Assembly: GCF_900142095.1 (NCBI RefSeq)
Contig: NZ_FQZP01000003.1
Coordinates: 62,001-126,000, forward strand
Direction: 5' to 3'
Origin: Thermoclostridium caenicola
GTDB taxonomy: Bacteria > Bacillota > Clostridia > DSM-8532
Length of the DNA stretch: 64,000 nt
Within the stretch, counting starts at the first letter, position 1. Each line of letters begins with the position of its first letter. Under the pieces are notes generated by a model that saw only the letters and a list, made by a program, of their open reading frames with translations, had not been told where the DNA came from and did no database searches. The position numbers and the translations under genes were made by a program. Below are positions 36,657 to 45,057 of this stretch, piece by piece.

Positions 36657-36974
36657 ATGTTTGAGTTGGTTTTGGGCAACAGTGGGGGCAACGAGAAGCT
36701 GGTATTCCTGCGCGGTGAGATAGACATTTATTCGGCGCCTGACTTCAGGGAAAATCTTTTTCAGGCTATAGGGGACTGCAAGGAGGACATCGTTCTGGAT
36801 TGTTCAGAGTTAAGCTACATAGACAGCATGGGACTGGGAATCATGGTGGCGGCCTTAAAACGCGCAAAGCAGAATGACAGCAATGTCAGGATCAGAAATC
36901 CCAAGCCCAACGTCAAAAAGCTGTTCAAGATTACAGGGCTTGACAAAGTCTTCATTATGGAGGATTCAAAATGA
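36657..36974 (+). CDS. STAS-domain anti-anti-sigma factor (RsbV/SpoIIAA family)
   Basis: 105 residues, one STAS domain. The phosphorylatable serine is in LSYIDSMGLG (Ser near 58), and VFLRGEIDIYSAPDFRE and VRIRNPKPNVKKLFKITGLDKVF match RsbV/SpoIIAA. In such systems the dephosphorylated STAS protein captures the anti-sigma kinase and frees sigma. GAGGAGGCGAACCT precedes the ATG. It overlaps the next gene by four bases. The order STAS, anti-sigma, sigma matches both rsbV-rsbW-sigB and spoIIAA-AB-sigF. Confidence 0.92.
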   Translation: MFELVLGNSGGNEKLVFLRGEIDIYSAPDFRENLFQAIGDCKEDIVLDCSELSYIDSMGLGIMVAALKRAKQNDSNVRIRNPKPNVKKLFKITGLDKVFIMEDSK

Positions 36975-37357
36975 AACCATTGGATTCGGTATCCGTCCTT
37001 GTTCCTGCGAAGGCCGAATATGTCAGCGTTGTCCGGCTGACAGCCTCAGGGATAGCCAGCAGACTGGGATTCGATATTGATGATATTGAGGATATCAAGG
37101 TATCCATTTCGGAAGTCATCAGCAGGATGATTGACAAGCGTGTTTCTTCCGGACGTATTGCCATCGATTTCCATCTTTTCAGTGATAGTATCAGAATTGA
37201 TTTCAGGCTTTCAGATAGTTCGCCGAAGGACATTTTTGCCGGCGGAGCAGATGACCTGGCTTTTGAAATCATCCGCTCCCTGATGGACGAGGTGAACCTG
37301 AACACGGATAACCAGGCTTTGCTTTCCATGGTAAAAAAGCTTGAAAGGGCTGTCTGA
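36971..37357 (+). CDS. RsbW-like anti-sigma protein with degenerate ATP site
   Basis: 128 residues with overall RsbW/SpoIIAB shape: an AEYVSVVRLTASGIASRLGF start, a helical N-box region and a final RSLMDEVNL segment. The ATP-binding residues are not conserved. The N-box Asn is replaced (EVISRMIDK, Arg52 where SEAxTN is expected), and the G1 DxGxG and G2 GxGL motifs are missing (LSDSSPKDIF and ADDLAFEII). It is probably unable to bind ATP or phosphorylate the STAS protein. An intact GHKL protein is encoded after the sigma gene. It may still hold sigma by contact alone. Confidence 0.85.
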   Translation: MKPLDSVSVLVPAKAEYVSVVRLTASGIASRLGFDIDDIEDIKVSISEVISRMIDKRVSSGRIAIDFHLFSDSIRIDFRLSDSSPKDIFAGGADDLAFEIIRSLMDEVNLNTDNQALLSMVKKLERAV

Positions 37358-37359
37358 AG

Positions 37360-38118
37360 ATGAGCAAAGAATCAGGATCTCCTGAAACGCAGGAGTGCAC
37401 GGAGAAAGAATTATTTGAAGCCTATCGCAAAAACCGCGATCTGGCTATTCGCAATGAGATTATTTCACGTTATCTGTATCTGGCGGATATCATCACCAAG
37501 AAGTTCACAAACCGGGGTGTCGAAAGGGACGATATATATCAGGTTGCCTGCCTGGCGCTGATCAATGCGGTGGAACGCTTTGATCCCGATGCGGAGGTGA
37601 AGTTTGTCAGCTTTGCCACGCCGACCATTGTTGGCGAGATCAAGCGCTATTTCCGGGACAAGGCCTCGGTGATACGCATTCCGCGGCGTATTTATGAGGT
37701 TTATCAGAAAGTGAACCAGGCCCGGGAATACCTGATGCAGAAGCTGAAGCGATCTCCCAGGATAGATGAAATTGCAGACTATCTCAAGATGAAGGAAGAA
37801 ACCATCCTGGAGATCATAGAGTCCTGGAATGTATATAATATCCAGTCCTTTGACCAAACTGTATTTGAGGAGGACGATCTGGAGCTGCACGAGACGGTCG
37901 GGGAAGATGATGAAACCTTTGAGCGGATTAATAACCGGGATTTCCTGGAAAAAGCCATGGAGAACTTCAACCAGGCCGAGAAGCAGTTCATCAAGCTCAG
38001 ATTTTTTGAGAACAAGACACAAAAGGATATCGCCAAGCATTTCAATGTATCCCAGATGTACATATCGCGTTTGGAGAAGCGGACCCTCGAGAAGTTCCGC
38101 TACATTTTGAAGAAATAA
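37360..38118 (+). CDS. RNA polymerase sigma factor, SigB/SigF/SigG family
   Basis: 252 residues. Region 2 has DDIYQVACLALINAVERFDPDAEVKFVSFATPTIVGEIKRYFRD, region 3 IPRRIYEVYQKVNQ and SPRIDEIADYLKM, and region 4 the HTH KTQKDIAKHFNVSQMYISRLEKR. This is the sporulation/stress branch of group 3 sigma factors. The gene context with two GHKL proteins and no spoIIAB consensus suggests a stress-type SigB rather than SigF, but this is not certain. It starts 3 bases after the anti-sigma stop codon. Confidence 0.92.
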   Translation: MSKESGSPETQECTEKELFEAYRKNRDLAIRNEIISRYLYLADIITKKFTNRGVERDDIYQVACLALINAVERFDPDAEVKFVSFATPTIVGEIKRYFRDKASVIRIPRRIYEVYQKVNQAREYLMQKLKRSPRIDEIADYLKMKEETILEIIESWNVYNIQSFDQTVFEEDDLELHETVGEDDETFERINNRDFLEKAMENFNQAEKQFIKLRFFENKTQKDIAKHFNVSQMYISRLEKRTLEKFRYILKK

Positions 38119-38166
38119 AAAAGTGGGTAAATAAGATACAGGAGGTTCATCCGGGAGGGAATCCTG

Positions 38167-38649
38167 TTGGCCCGACAGACGGAGGATATGTTAAGTATGA
38201 GTGTCAACCAGAAAGAGGGAATAAAAATATACAGTGAAATGATAAACAGCGATGCCTATGAGGTATGCCGTGAGGTCAAGATCATTCTGAATCGTATCGA
38301 GATGATTTCCGGCATTGATGCCGATCAGCAGTTTGACATAAAGGTGATCCTGAGCGAGTTGCTTCAAAACGCCATCCGCCATGGAAACGCCATGGACAGC
38401 AACAAGAAGGTCAGGGTGGACGTATGGATTCAGGACAACCGCGAGCTGTTCATATGCGTGGCCGATCAGGGGCCCGGGTTTGATGTGAAGCATGCTTTTG
38501 GGGGCAGGAAGAAGTCTGCCGACTGCGATGCCCTGTCCATGGACGAGTCCGGAAGAGGTCTCCTCATCGTTCAGAACCTTTGCGACGATATCCAGTTCAA
38601 TTCTGCCGGAAATGCCATAACAGTCAAGAAACGGTTGGATAAACACTGA
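38167..38649 (+). CDS. Intact GHKL serine-kinase-type anti-sigma/ATPase
   Basis: 160 residues from TTG with GGGAGGGAATCCTG upstream. All Bergerat-fold motifs are present: N-box SELLQNAIRHGN, G1 VADQGPGFD and G2 ESGRGLLIV. It resembles RsbW/RsbT or stand-alone HATPase_c regulators. Its position directly after sigma, while the RsbW-position protein is degenerate, suggests that the kinase role has moved to this protein or that the two act as a pair. A strong terminator follows. Confidence 0.88.
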   Translation: MARQTEDMLSMSVNQKEGIKIYSEMINSDAYEVCREVKIILNRIEMISGIDADQQFDIKVILSELLQNAIRHGNAMDSNKKVRVDVWIQDNRELFICVADQGPGFDVKHAFGGRKKSADCDALSMDESGRGLLIVQNLCDDIQFNSAGNAITVKKRLDKH

Positions 38650-38670
38650 TACAAGACAGGTAAAGTTAGG

Positions 38671-38715
38671 GGACGGTTCTCCCAACCGCAGGAAGGCAGG
38701 GGAACCGTTTTTTCT
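38671..38715 (+). terminator. Terminator of the partner-switching sigma operon
   Basis: ACGGTTCTCCC pairs with GGGGAACCGT around a loop of about 15 bases, followed by TTTTTTC. Confidence 0.88.
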
Positions 38716-38819
38716 GTGTTGCCCTTACCCTGTGGGATAAAGGTAAGGGAAGGACAAACCCGGATCTGTTCAGGCCTGTCATTTTGTGATACAATGAAGG
38801 CGAGGAGTTGATTATAAAG

Positions 38820-41165
38820 ATGATGAAATGCTCTATTTGCAAGGAAAATGTCGCCGTGGTCTTTATCACGCGAGTTATAGACGGAAAAACGGAACCTATG
38901 GGGTTGTGCATGTCCTGCGCGCAGAAGCAGGGCCTTGCCCCCCTGCAGCAGATGATGAGCCAGGTCGGGATGACCCAGGAGGATCTGGAGAACCTGAACG
39001 AGCAGATGGCCGAGCTCTTCGGCAACATGAACATAGATGAATTTATCCAGTCCCTGCCTTCGGATTCGGAAGACAGGGATTCCGACGATGAAGGCAGGAA
39101 TGCCATGATCCGGTTCATGAACGCCACTTTTCCCGGTTTCGGCCCGAGGAATCCCAAGGAGCCAGGACCGTCCGGCAGCAAGCACGAGTCATACTCGGAC
39201 AAGGCCACAAGGCCGAACCAGCAGAAGCCGGCCAAGAACCCGAGGAAAAACCTGAACGCTTTTGGAACCAACCTCAACGATAAGGCGCGAACGGGAGGCA
39301 TCGACCGGGTTGTCGGCAGGGAAAAGGAAATTGAGAGGCTCATCCAGATCCTGAACCGCAGGACCAAGAACAACCCGGTGCTCCTTGGCGAGCCCGGCGT
39401 CGGCAAAACGGCCATAGCCGAAGGGCTTGCCCTGAGGATTGTTGAAAACAGGGTGCCCAGGAAGCTTGCCAACAAGGAGATCTATCTGCTGGATCTGGCT
39501 GCCATTGTTGCCGGAACCCAGTTCAGGGGGCAGTTCGAGGCAAGGATGAAGGCCATCCTGGATGAAGCCAAGGCCCAGCAGAATGTGATCCTGGTCATTG
39601 ACGAGATCCATAATATCGTCGGAGCGGGAGAGGCCGAGGGAGGCGCCATGAATGCCGCCAACATCCTGAAGCCTGCCCTGGCGCGCGGCGATATCCAGAT
39701 CATCGGCGCCACCACGCTGGAGGATTACCGCAAGTACATCGAGAAGGACAGTGCCCTGGAAAGGCGGTTCCAGCCCGTCATGGTGGAGGAGCCCTCCATT
39801 GAGGAGTCCATCGAGATCCTCAAGGGGATACGCGGGTATTATGAGGATTTCCACCAGGTCAGGTACAGCGATGAGGTGATTGAGTTCACGGTGAGGATGG
39901 CGGCCCGCTACATCCATGACCGGTTCCTGCCCGACAAGGCCATCGATGTGATAGACGAGGCCGGCTCCAGGGTCAACCTGAAGAATGAAGGCAGCCTCGA
40001 ACTGGATAACCTGAGGGCTCAGCTCAAGGCTATCCAGGAAAAGAAGGAGCAGGCAGCCCTCCATGATGACTATCAGCTGGCAGCCAGCTACAAGGTGGAG
40101 GAATGCCGGATTACCGATCGCATCCGGGAACTGGAAAGCCAGATCGGAACCTTGGATGTGACCATTGACGATATCGCCCAGGTGATTGAGTCCTGGACCA
40201 GTATTCCCGTACAGCGCATCACCGAGGATGAAGCGGCCAAGCTTCTCAAGCTTGAGGAACGCCTGCATCAGCGCGTCATCGGCCAGGATATGGCTGTTAC
40301 CAGCCTTGCCCGGGCCATCCGCAGAACCCGGTCCGATTTCCGAAGGAAAAAGAAACCGGCAAGTTTCATCTTCGTCGGTCCTACCGGTGTGGGTAAGACC
40401 GAACTGGCGAGAGCCCTGGCCAACGAGCTCTTTGGAAGCGATGATGCCATGATCCGGCTTGATATGTCGGAATACATGGAAAAACACACGGTGTCCAAGA
40501 TCATCGGTGCGCCTCCCGGCTATGTGGGTTACGACCAGGGCGGCCAGCTGACCGAAAAGATTCGCAGGAAGCCCTATTCGGTGGTACTGCTGGATGAGAT
40601 AGAAAAAGCCCATCCCGATGTATTTAACATCCTGCTCCAGATCATGGAGGACGGGCGGCTGACCGACAGCACGGGCAGGACGGTGAACTTTGAGAATACC
40701 CTGCTCATCATGACTTCCAATGCGGGAACAAACTATCGGATTGGGAACATCGGCTTCAACAGGGAAGGGTATGATGCGCTCAAAGACCGGGTCAACCAGG
40801 CTATCAAGGAGATCTTCAGGCCCGAGTTCCTCAACCGTGTGGACGAAATCGTGGTGTTCGAACAGCTCACCAGGGATCAGCTGAGCAGGATTGCGGATCT
40901 GATGCTGAAAGAGGTTGAGAACGATGTGCGTGCCAAGGGCATGCATATCACCTTCAGTGAAGAGGTGAAGGCTTTCCTGATTGATAAGGGATTTGATCCC
41001 AAGTATGGTGCCCGGCCGCTCAGAAAGACTATCCAGCGCCATATTGAAGACGAACTGGCCGAGATGTTCCTGGCCGGCAGGATCAGGGAAGGCTGCACCA
41101 TCGAAACCGTGATGGAGGATGGGAAGATCGCCTTCAGGATAACCCATCTGCCCGAAAAGGCATAA
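38820..41165 (+). CDS. ClpE-like AAA+ unfoldase with N-terminal zinc finger
   Basis: About 781 residues. The N-terminus is a four-Cys zinc finger (CSICKENVAV and CMSCAQK, about 4-33) instead of ClpC N-repeats, as in ClpE and related to the McsA finger. D1 has Walker A GEPGVGKTA and B VILVIDEIHNI, a UVR-like middle segment lies near KKEQAALHDDYQLAASYKVEE, and D2 has GPTGVGKTE and VVLLDEIEKAHPD. A ClpP-binding loop was not clearly seen. GAGGAG lies 12 bases before the chosen ATG. A TACAAT near 38795 is a possible -10. No CtsR, McsA or McsB gene is adjacent. Confidence 0.92.
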   Translation: MMKCSICKENVAVVFITRVIDGKTEPMGLCMSCAQKQGLAPLQQMMSQVGMTQEDLENLNEQMAELFGNMNIDEFIQSLPSDSEDRDSDDEGRNAMIRFMNATFPGFGPRNPKEPGPSGSKHESYSDKATRPNQQKPAKNPRKNLNAFGTNLNDKARTGGIDRVVGREKEIERLIQILNRRTKNNPVLLGEPGVGKTAIAEGLALRIVENRVPRKLANKEIYLLDLAAIVAGTQFRGQFEARMKAILDEAKAQQNVILVIDEIHNIVGAGEAEGGAMNAANILKPALARGDIQIIGATTLEDYRKYIEKDSALERRFQPVMVEEPSIEESIEILKGIRGYYEDFHQVRYSDEVIEFTVRMAARYIHDRFLPDKAIDVIDEAGSRVNLKNEGSLELDNLRAQLKAIQEKKEQAALHDDYQLAASYKVEECRITDRIRELESQIGTLDVTIDDIAQVIESWTSIPVQRITEDEAAKLLKLEERLHQRVIGQDMAVTSLARAIRRTRSDFRRKKKPASFIFVGPTGVGKTELARALANELFGSDDAMIRLDMSEYMEKHTVSKIIGAPPGYVGYDQGGQLTEKIRRKPYSVVLLDEIEKAHPDVFNILLQIMEDGRLTDSTGRTVNFENTLLIMTSNAGTNYRIGNIGFNREGYDALKDRVNQAIKEIFRPEFLNRVDEIVVFEQLTRDQLSRIADLMLKEVENDVRAKGMHITFSEEVKAFLIDKGFDPKYGARPLRKTIQRHIEDELAEMFLAGRIREGCTIETVMEDGKIAFRITHLPEKA

Positions 41166-41242
41166 TCCCGTTGCTGAATGCAGGAACAGCGACAGATTGA
41201 ACATCGCTTCCAATTTTTCAAAATACAGGAACGGAATAAAAA

Positions 41243-41294
41243 CCCCGCGCTTTAGGGATGCTAAAAAGGAGATTCCAAGCGCGGGGTGTTTTTT
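41243..41294 (+). terminator. Terminator of the clpE-like gene
   Basis: CCCCGCGCTT pairs perfectly with AAGCGCGGGG across a 24-base loop, followed by TGTTTTTT. The U-run ends directly at an ATG of the next small frame. Confidence 0.85.
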
Positions 41295-41468
41295 ATGGAA
41301 GGAACAGCCAAGAAACCGAAATCATATGTTTTGCTCTTCGTGCTTGCCTTGCTGTTGGTTATCGTACTGGCTGCCGGCATCTTTTTCCTGGTCGGTTCGG
41401 GAACAAGCCGGGAACCCAGCAGGGGCACCTATGTGATGGTCCGTTGTGACGGGGTGAGCCGCTCATGA
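41295..41468 (+). CDS. Small single-helix membrane protein, possible first gene of the spoVA operon
   Basis: 57 residues with one hydrophobic helix at about 11-35 and a short basic N-terminus (KKPKSY). It overlaps spoVAC by four bases (ATGA), as expected for a coupled gene. Against it, the ATG directly follows a terminator U-run and no good ribosome binding site is seen; AAGGAG at 41266-41271 lies in the hairpin loop 23 bases away. It could be a real small spore membrane protein or chance. Confidence 0.45.
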   Translation: MEGTAKKPKSYVLLFVLALLLVIVLAAGIFFLVGSGTSREPSRGTYVMVRCDGVSRS

Positions 41469-41917
41469 GCAAGAAACTCACCAAACACGAATACCAGTAC
41501 CTTGTGGAGAAAACCATGCCAACCTCCAGGGGGCTGCGCAATGTGCTGGCTGCGTTTTTCACCGGTGGTCTGATATGTGCCATCGGCCAGGTCTTCCTGA
41601 TGGGGATGAAAGAGCTGGGGGTGGATGAAGAAACCGCATACATGCTGACCACCGTGATCATGATATTCCTGGGAGCCCTGCTGACCGGGCTGAACATCTA
41701 CGACAAGATTGGCAAGTTCGGTGGCGCGGGAGCCTCCATACCGGTGACCGGATTCTCCAACTCCATCGTCTCTCCTGCCATGGAATATAAGAAAGAGGGC
41801 TATGTGATGGGCGTGGGCGCAAGAATGTTCCTGATAGCCGGCCCGGTGCTGGTCTATGGCATTTTTGCGTCGGTTGTGGCCGGCCTGATCTACTATCTGT
41901 GGGTACAGGCCATGTAA
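41465..41917 (+). CDS. spoVAC: Stage V sporulation protein AC
   Basis: 150 residues with about four membrane helices. SpoVAC is a mechanosensitive channel of the spore inner membrane needed for dipicolinic acid uptake and release. The family patterns EYQYLVEKTMPTSRGLRNVLAAFFTGG and GKFGGAGASIPVTGFSNSI are clear. It is the first assured gene of spoVAC-AD-AE, the minimal Clostridial spoVA set. A sigma-G promoter is expected upstream, but I could not identify it. Confidence 0.95.
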   Translation: MSKKLTKHEYQYLVEKTMPTSRGLRNVLAAFFTGGLICAIGQVFLMGMKELGVDEETAYMLTTVIMIFLGALLTGLNIYDKIGKFGGAGASIPVTGFSNSIVSPAMEYKKEGYVMGVGARMFLIAGPVLVYGIFASVVAGLIYYLWVQAM

Positions 41918-41968
41918 GCGCCTGGAAGGGAGAGCAATATTCGGGTAGTAAAGGACGGATGCGGCAAC

Positions 41969-42985
41969 ATGAGTACGAGAACAGGAAAACAGACCGTTGT
42001 ACTGAGCAATCCTCCAGTCGTGATAGGGGGTGCTGCCATCGTCGGGAAGAAGGAAGGCGATGGCCCGCTGGCCAGGTATTTTGACCAGATTATAGACGAT
42101 GAGTATTTCGGGGAGAAAACCTTTGAAAAAGCCGAAAGCAGGCTTTTACGGGATACGCTGGCCAAAACACTGGAAAAGTGCGGTAAATCTGCTCAGGACA
42201 TTGATTTCATCATTTCGGGGGATCTGCAGAACCAGTGCACGGCAGCCAGCTATGCTTTCCGCGATGTGCAGGTGTCTTTTATCGGCATCTATGGCGCCTG
42301 TTCCACCATGGCTGAATCCCTGGCTTTGGGAGCCATGCTGATTGACGGCGGCGCGGCCGAAATGACGGCGTGCATGACTTCCAGCCATTTCTGTTCGGCG
42401 GAAAGGCAGTTCCGCTATCCGCTGGAATTCGGTTCACAAAGGACCCCCACGTCCCAGTGGACAGTGACGGGAGCGGGCTGCATCCTTCTGGGCAAACAGG
42501 GGAACGGACCCAGGATCACCCATGTGACCTGTGGGGCCATTATAGATATGGGCATCAAGGATGCCAATAATATGGGCGGAGCCATGGCCCCCGCAGCCTG
42601 CGATACCATTCTCAGACACCTGCAGGACACGGGAAGGAGCCTCGACTATTACGATCTGGTGCTCACGGGCGATTTGGGAAGCTTCGGACGATCCATCCTG
42701 ACAAGGCTTCTGAAGGATAACGGGGTTGATCCGGAGGGCCGCTATGAGGACTGTGGTTGCATGATCTTTGATTTGGAAAGGCAGGATGTAGTGTGCGGGG
42801 GAAGCGGCTGTGGCTGCAGCGCCACCGTGCTCTCGGCCTATATTTTGGAGCTGATGAACCAGAAGAAGCTTAACAGGGTTTTGTTAGTGGCCACAGGGGC
42901 TCTTCACAGCCCGACATGGATTCAGCAGGGAGAAAGCATCCCCTGCATTGCCCATGCCGTGAGCCTGGAGAATATCCCAGAATGA
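41969..42985 (+). CDS. spoVAD: Stage V sporulation protein AD
   Basis: 338 residues, a thiolase-like fold without the catalytic cysteine chemistry; characterised SpoVAD binds dipicolinic acid on the spore inner membrane. Visible segments are SNPPVVIGGAAIVGKKEGDGPL, FIGIYGACSTMAESLALGA, TSSHFCSAERQFRYPLE and VCGGSGCGCSATVLSAYIL. The length is normal. It lies between spoVAC and spoVAE, with a short 51-base gap before it. The ribosome binding site is weak (ACGGATGCGGCAAC). Confidence 0.95.
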   Translation: MSTRTGKQTVVLSNPPVVIGGAAIVGKKEGDGPLARYFDQIIDDEYFGEKTFEKAESRLLRDTLAKTLEKCGKSAQDIDFIISGDLQNQCTAASYAFRDVQVSFIGIYGACSTMAESLALGAMLIDGGAAEMTACMTSSHFCSAERQFRYPLEFGSQRTPTSQWTVTGAGCILLGKQGNGPRITHVTCGAIIDMGIKDANNMGGAMAPAACDTILRHLQDTGRSLDYYDLVLTGDLGSFGRSILTRLLKDNGVDPEGRYEDCGCMIFDLERQDVVCGGSGCGCSATVLSAYILELMNQKKLNRVLLVATGALHSPTWIQQGESIPCIAHAVSLENIPE

Positions 42986-43025
42986 TCAAAAATCGTCCCC
43001 TGGCATATTTAAAAGGAGGGCAGAA

Positions 43026-43382
43026 ATGACCGATATAATTAAAGCATTCGTAACCGGCGGCATCATTTGCGTCATCGCGCAGCTTCTGATCGACTATACC
43101 AAGATCACGCCCGCAAGGATCATGGTTATCTTCGTTGTGTCGGGCGTCATCCTGGGTGTGCTGGGCATTTATCCGGCCATCGTCGAGTTTGGTGGCGCGG
43201 GGGCGACCATCCCTTTGACCGGTTTTGGCAATACCCTGGCAAAGGGCGTGATGAAGGCGGTAAACGAGACCGGGCTGGTAGGCGTGCTGACGGGCGGCGT
43301 GAAGGCTGCCGCCGCAGGGATCAGCTCGGCCATCACCTTTGGCTATATCATGGCCATCGTGTCAAAGCCCAAGCTGAAGTAA
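43026..43382 (+). CDS. spoVAE: Stage V sporulation protein AE
   Basis: 118 residues, about three membrane helices, the SpoVAEb type related to SpoVAC. It has FVTGGIICVIAQLLIDYTKITPARIMV and FGGAGATIPLTGFGNTLAKGVMKA, close to the corresponding segment of SpoVAC. AAAGGAGGGCAGAA precedes the ATG. It completes the spoVAC-AD-AE operon for dipicolinate transport during spore formation and germination. Confidence 0.95.
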   Translation: MTDIIKAFVTGGIICVIAQLLIDYTKITPARIMVIFVVSGVILGVLGIYPAIVEFGGAGATIPLTGFGNTLAKGVMKAVNETGLVGVLTGGVKAAAAGISSAITFGYIMAIVSKPKLK

Positions 43383-43406
43383 TGACATGGAACTGGGGGA
43401 GTACCA

Positions 43407-44747
43407 TTGGACAAGAGAAAAACGAGGTCGGACAACCGAAAGAGACAGCAAGCGAACAACCGGCGGATGGTGGTGCTACTGGCCGGTCTGACACTGGCAG
43501 TGGGCATCATCTTCGCCTTTTCCTATTTCTTCGGGAGAAACGGAAACGGGCCGGAGATGCCAACACCCAGTCCGTCCGCACCTATCCCTACCGATACGGG
43601 CACATCCACGCCTGAACCCACTCCGGCCGAAACGCCTACTGAGGAGCCCACTCCCACACCAACACCCGAACCGGGTCCCGATGAAGACCGGAGGAGTACA
43701 CGGAAGAATGATGTGAAGGTCAAGGCGCTGTACTTAAATTCCACAAGCGTCAGAAACAAACTGGACCATTATATCGACCTGGCCAACAGGACTGAGATCA
43801 ATGCCTTCGTTATCGACATCAAGCGGGACGACGGGGTCATCACCTACGATTCCAATATACCCGAAGTAAACGCCGCCAACGGGGATACGCCCGGCTTTGA
43901 TATCCGGGAGGTTACCAAAAAGCTTCATGACAACGGAATAATCGTCATTGCCCGAATGGTGACCTTCAAGGATACCACCATCACCAAATACAAGCCGGAA
44001 CTGGCCATAAAAACCGTTGACGGCGGAATACTGGAGATCAAGGAATCGGGTGGCTTCCGTTCGCGATGGCTGGATCCCACCAACAAGGAAACCTGGGACT
44101 ACATCCTCAGCATTGCCAAAGAAGCGGTGGAATTCGGGTTTGACGAGATCCAGTTCGACTATATCCGCTTTCCTGAAACCAGCCTGTACAAGAACTATGT
44201 GATAAACCTCCAGGAAGGCCAGGAGCGCCACCAGGTCATCGAGGAGTTCATCCGATATATCCGCCATAATCTGCCCCCTGAAACCGTTATCAGCGCCGAT
44301 ATCTTCGGCATGCCCCTCATCAGTGCAAAGGATTACGGCGAGATAGGGCAAACCCTGGAATCCATTGGCTGGAGCCTGGACTATATCTGTCCCATGATTT
44401 ATCCGTCCCATTTTGCCAACAATTCCAATGGCACCATGGGGAACGGGGTCGGCCAGACCATCAACGGCATCAAGTTTACCCACCCCGATCTGAAGCCCTA
44501 TGAGGTGGTCTACAATACGCTCATCGTCGGGAAGAGCAGGATTGAAAAGGTGGAAGGGTACAACCTAAAAATGCGGCCGTATATCCAGGGGTTTACGGCG
44601 TCCTACCTGCCTTCAGGATATTACAAGAATTATGGGGTGGACGAATACCGCGCCCAGATCAAGGCAGTCTATGATGCGGGGTACGATGAATGGATCTTCT
44701 GGAATGCCCGGAATGAATATGTGGAGGCGGCCTTCCTGCCCGAGTAG
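43407..44747 (+). CDS. Membrane-anchored putative glycoside hydrolase (DUF4015-type)
   Basis: 446 residues from TTG after GGGGGAG. A basic N-terminus and one membrane helix (about 22-42) precede a Thr/Pro/Glu-rich linker (about 50-93), then a TIM-barrel-like domain outside the membrane. Conserved segments are VKALYLNSTSVRNKLDHYI, NAFVIDIKRDDGVITYDS, GFDEIQFDYIRFPE and DYICPMIYPSHF, with the acidic pairs typical of GH families. This family is annotated as a putative glycoside hydrolase of unknown substrate. It starts 24 bases after spoVAE, so it may be read with the spore operon and act in cortex or coat remodelling; that part is inference. Confidence 0.85.
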   Translation: MDKRKTRSDNRKRQQANNRRMVVLLAGLTLAVGIIFAFSYFFGRNGNGPEMPTPSPSAPIPTDTGTSTPEPTPAETPTEEPTPTPTPEPGPDEDRRSTRKNDVKVKALYLNSTSVRNKLDHYIDLANRTEINAFVIDIKRDDGVITYDSNIPEVNAANGDTPGFDIREVTKKLHDNGIIVIARMVTFKDTTITKYKPELAIKTVDGGILEIKESGGFRSRWLDPTNKETWDYILSIAKEAVEFGFDEIQFDYIRFPETSLYKNYVINLQEGQERHQVIEEFIRYIRHNLPPETVISADIFGMPLISAKDYGEIGQTLESIGWSLDYICPMIYPSHFANNSNGTMGNGVGQTINGIKFTHPDLKPYEVVYNTLIVGKSRIEKVEGYNLKMRPYIQGFTASYLPSGYYKNYGVDEYRAQIKAVYDAGYDEWIFWNARNEYVEAAFLPE

Positions 44748-44760
44748 GGGGAACGCTGTT

Positions 44761-44782
44761 CCGGCCGGGCGACCCGGCCGGC
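44761..44782. repeat. Perfect GC-rich palindrome
   Basis: CCGGCCGGG and CCCGGCCGG flank a three-base loop. There is no U-run, so it is a hairpin of uncertain role, perhaps an mRNA 3'-end stabiliser. Confidence 0.6.
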
Positions 44783-44837
44783 GGATGCCCCTTGCCGGTT
44801 CATCTGATTGAACAGGCCGTATTCCAGTGATTTAACA

Positions 44838-44881
44838 GGCAGCAGCTGGCCGTTTTATCCGGCCTTGGGCTGCCTTTTTTG
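44838..44881 (+). terminator. Terminator upstream of uppP
   Basis: GGCAGC and GGCTGCC form the outer stem with an inner GGCCG/CGGCC, followed by TTTTTT. It ends the spoVA-hydrolase transcript. Confidence 0.85.
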
Positions 44882-44966
44882 TTCTGGTCTGTCCGCCGCG
44901 GAAAAGGAAAGATAAAGGAAGCAGACCAGGGAAAAACACAATGGGATAAGAGTCCCAAAGCAATAT

Positions 44967-44995
44967 TTGTGATTGGCGCATTCATGCTGTATAAT
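44967..44995 (+). promoter_or_regulatory. Sigma-A promoter of uppP-tsaD
   Basis: TTGTGA, 17 bases, perfect TATAAT. The leader is about 55 bases. Confidence 0.75.
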
Positions 44996-45057
44996 CTTCA
45001 TAGGATTTTTTACAAGGGGGATATCCCCCGAAATATTTTTTTGGAGGATTCTTGCGC

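Noticed and set aside
36657-38118. Assignment as spoIIAA-spoIIAB-sigF
   Set aside because: The second protein lacks the ATP-binding residues needed in SpoIIAB and an extra kinase follows sigma, so only a family-level name is given.
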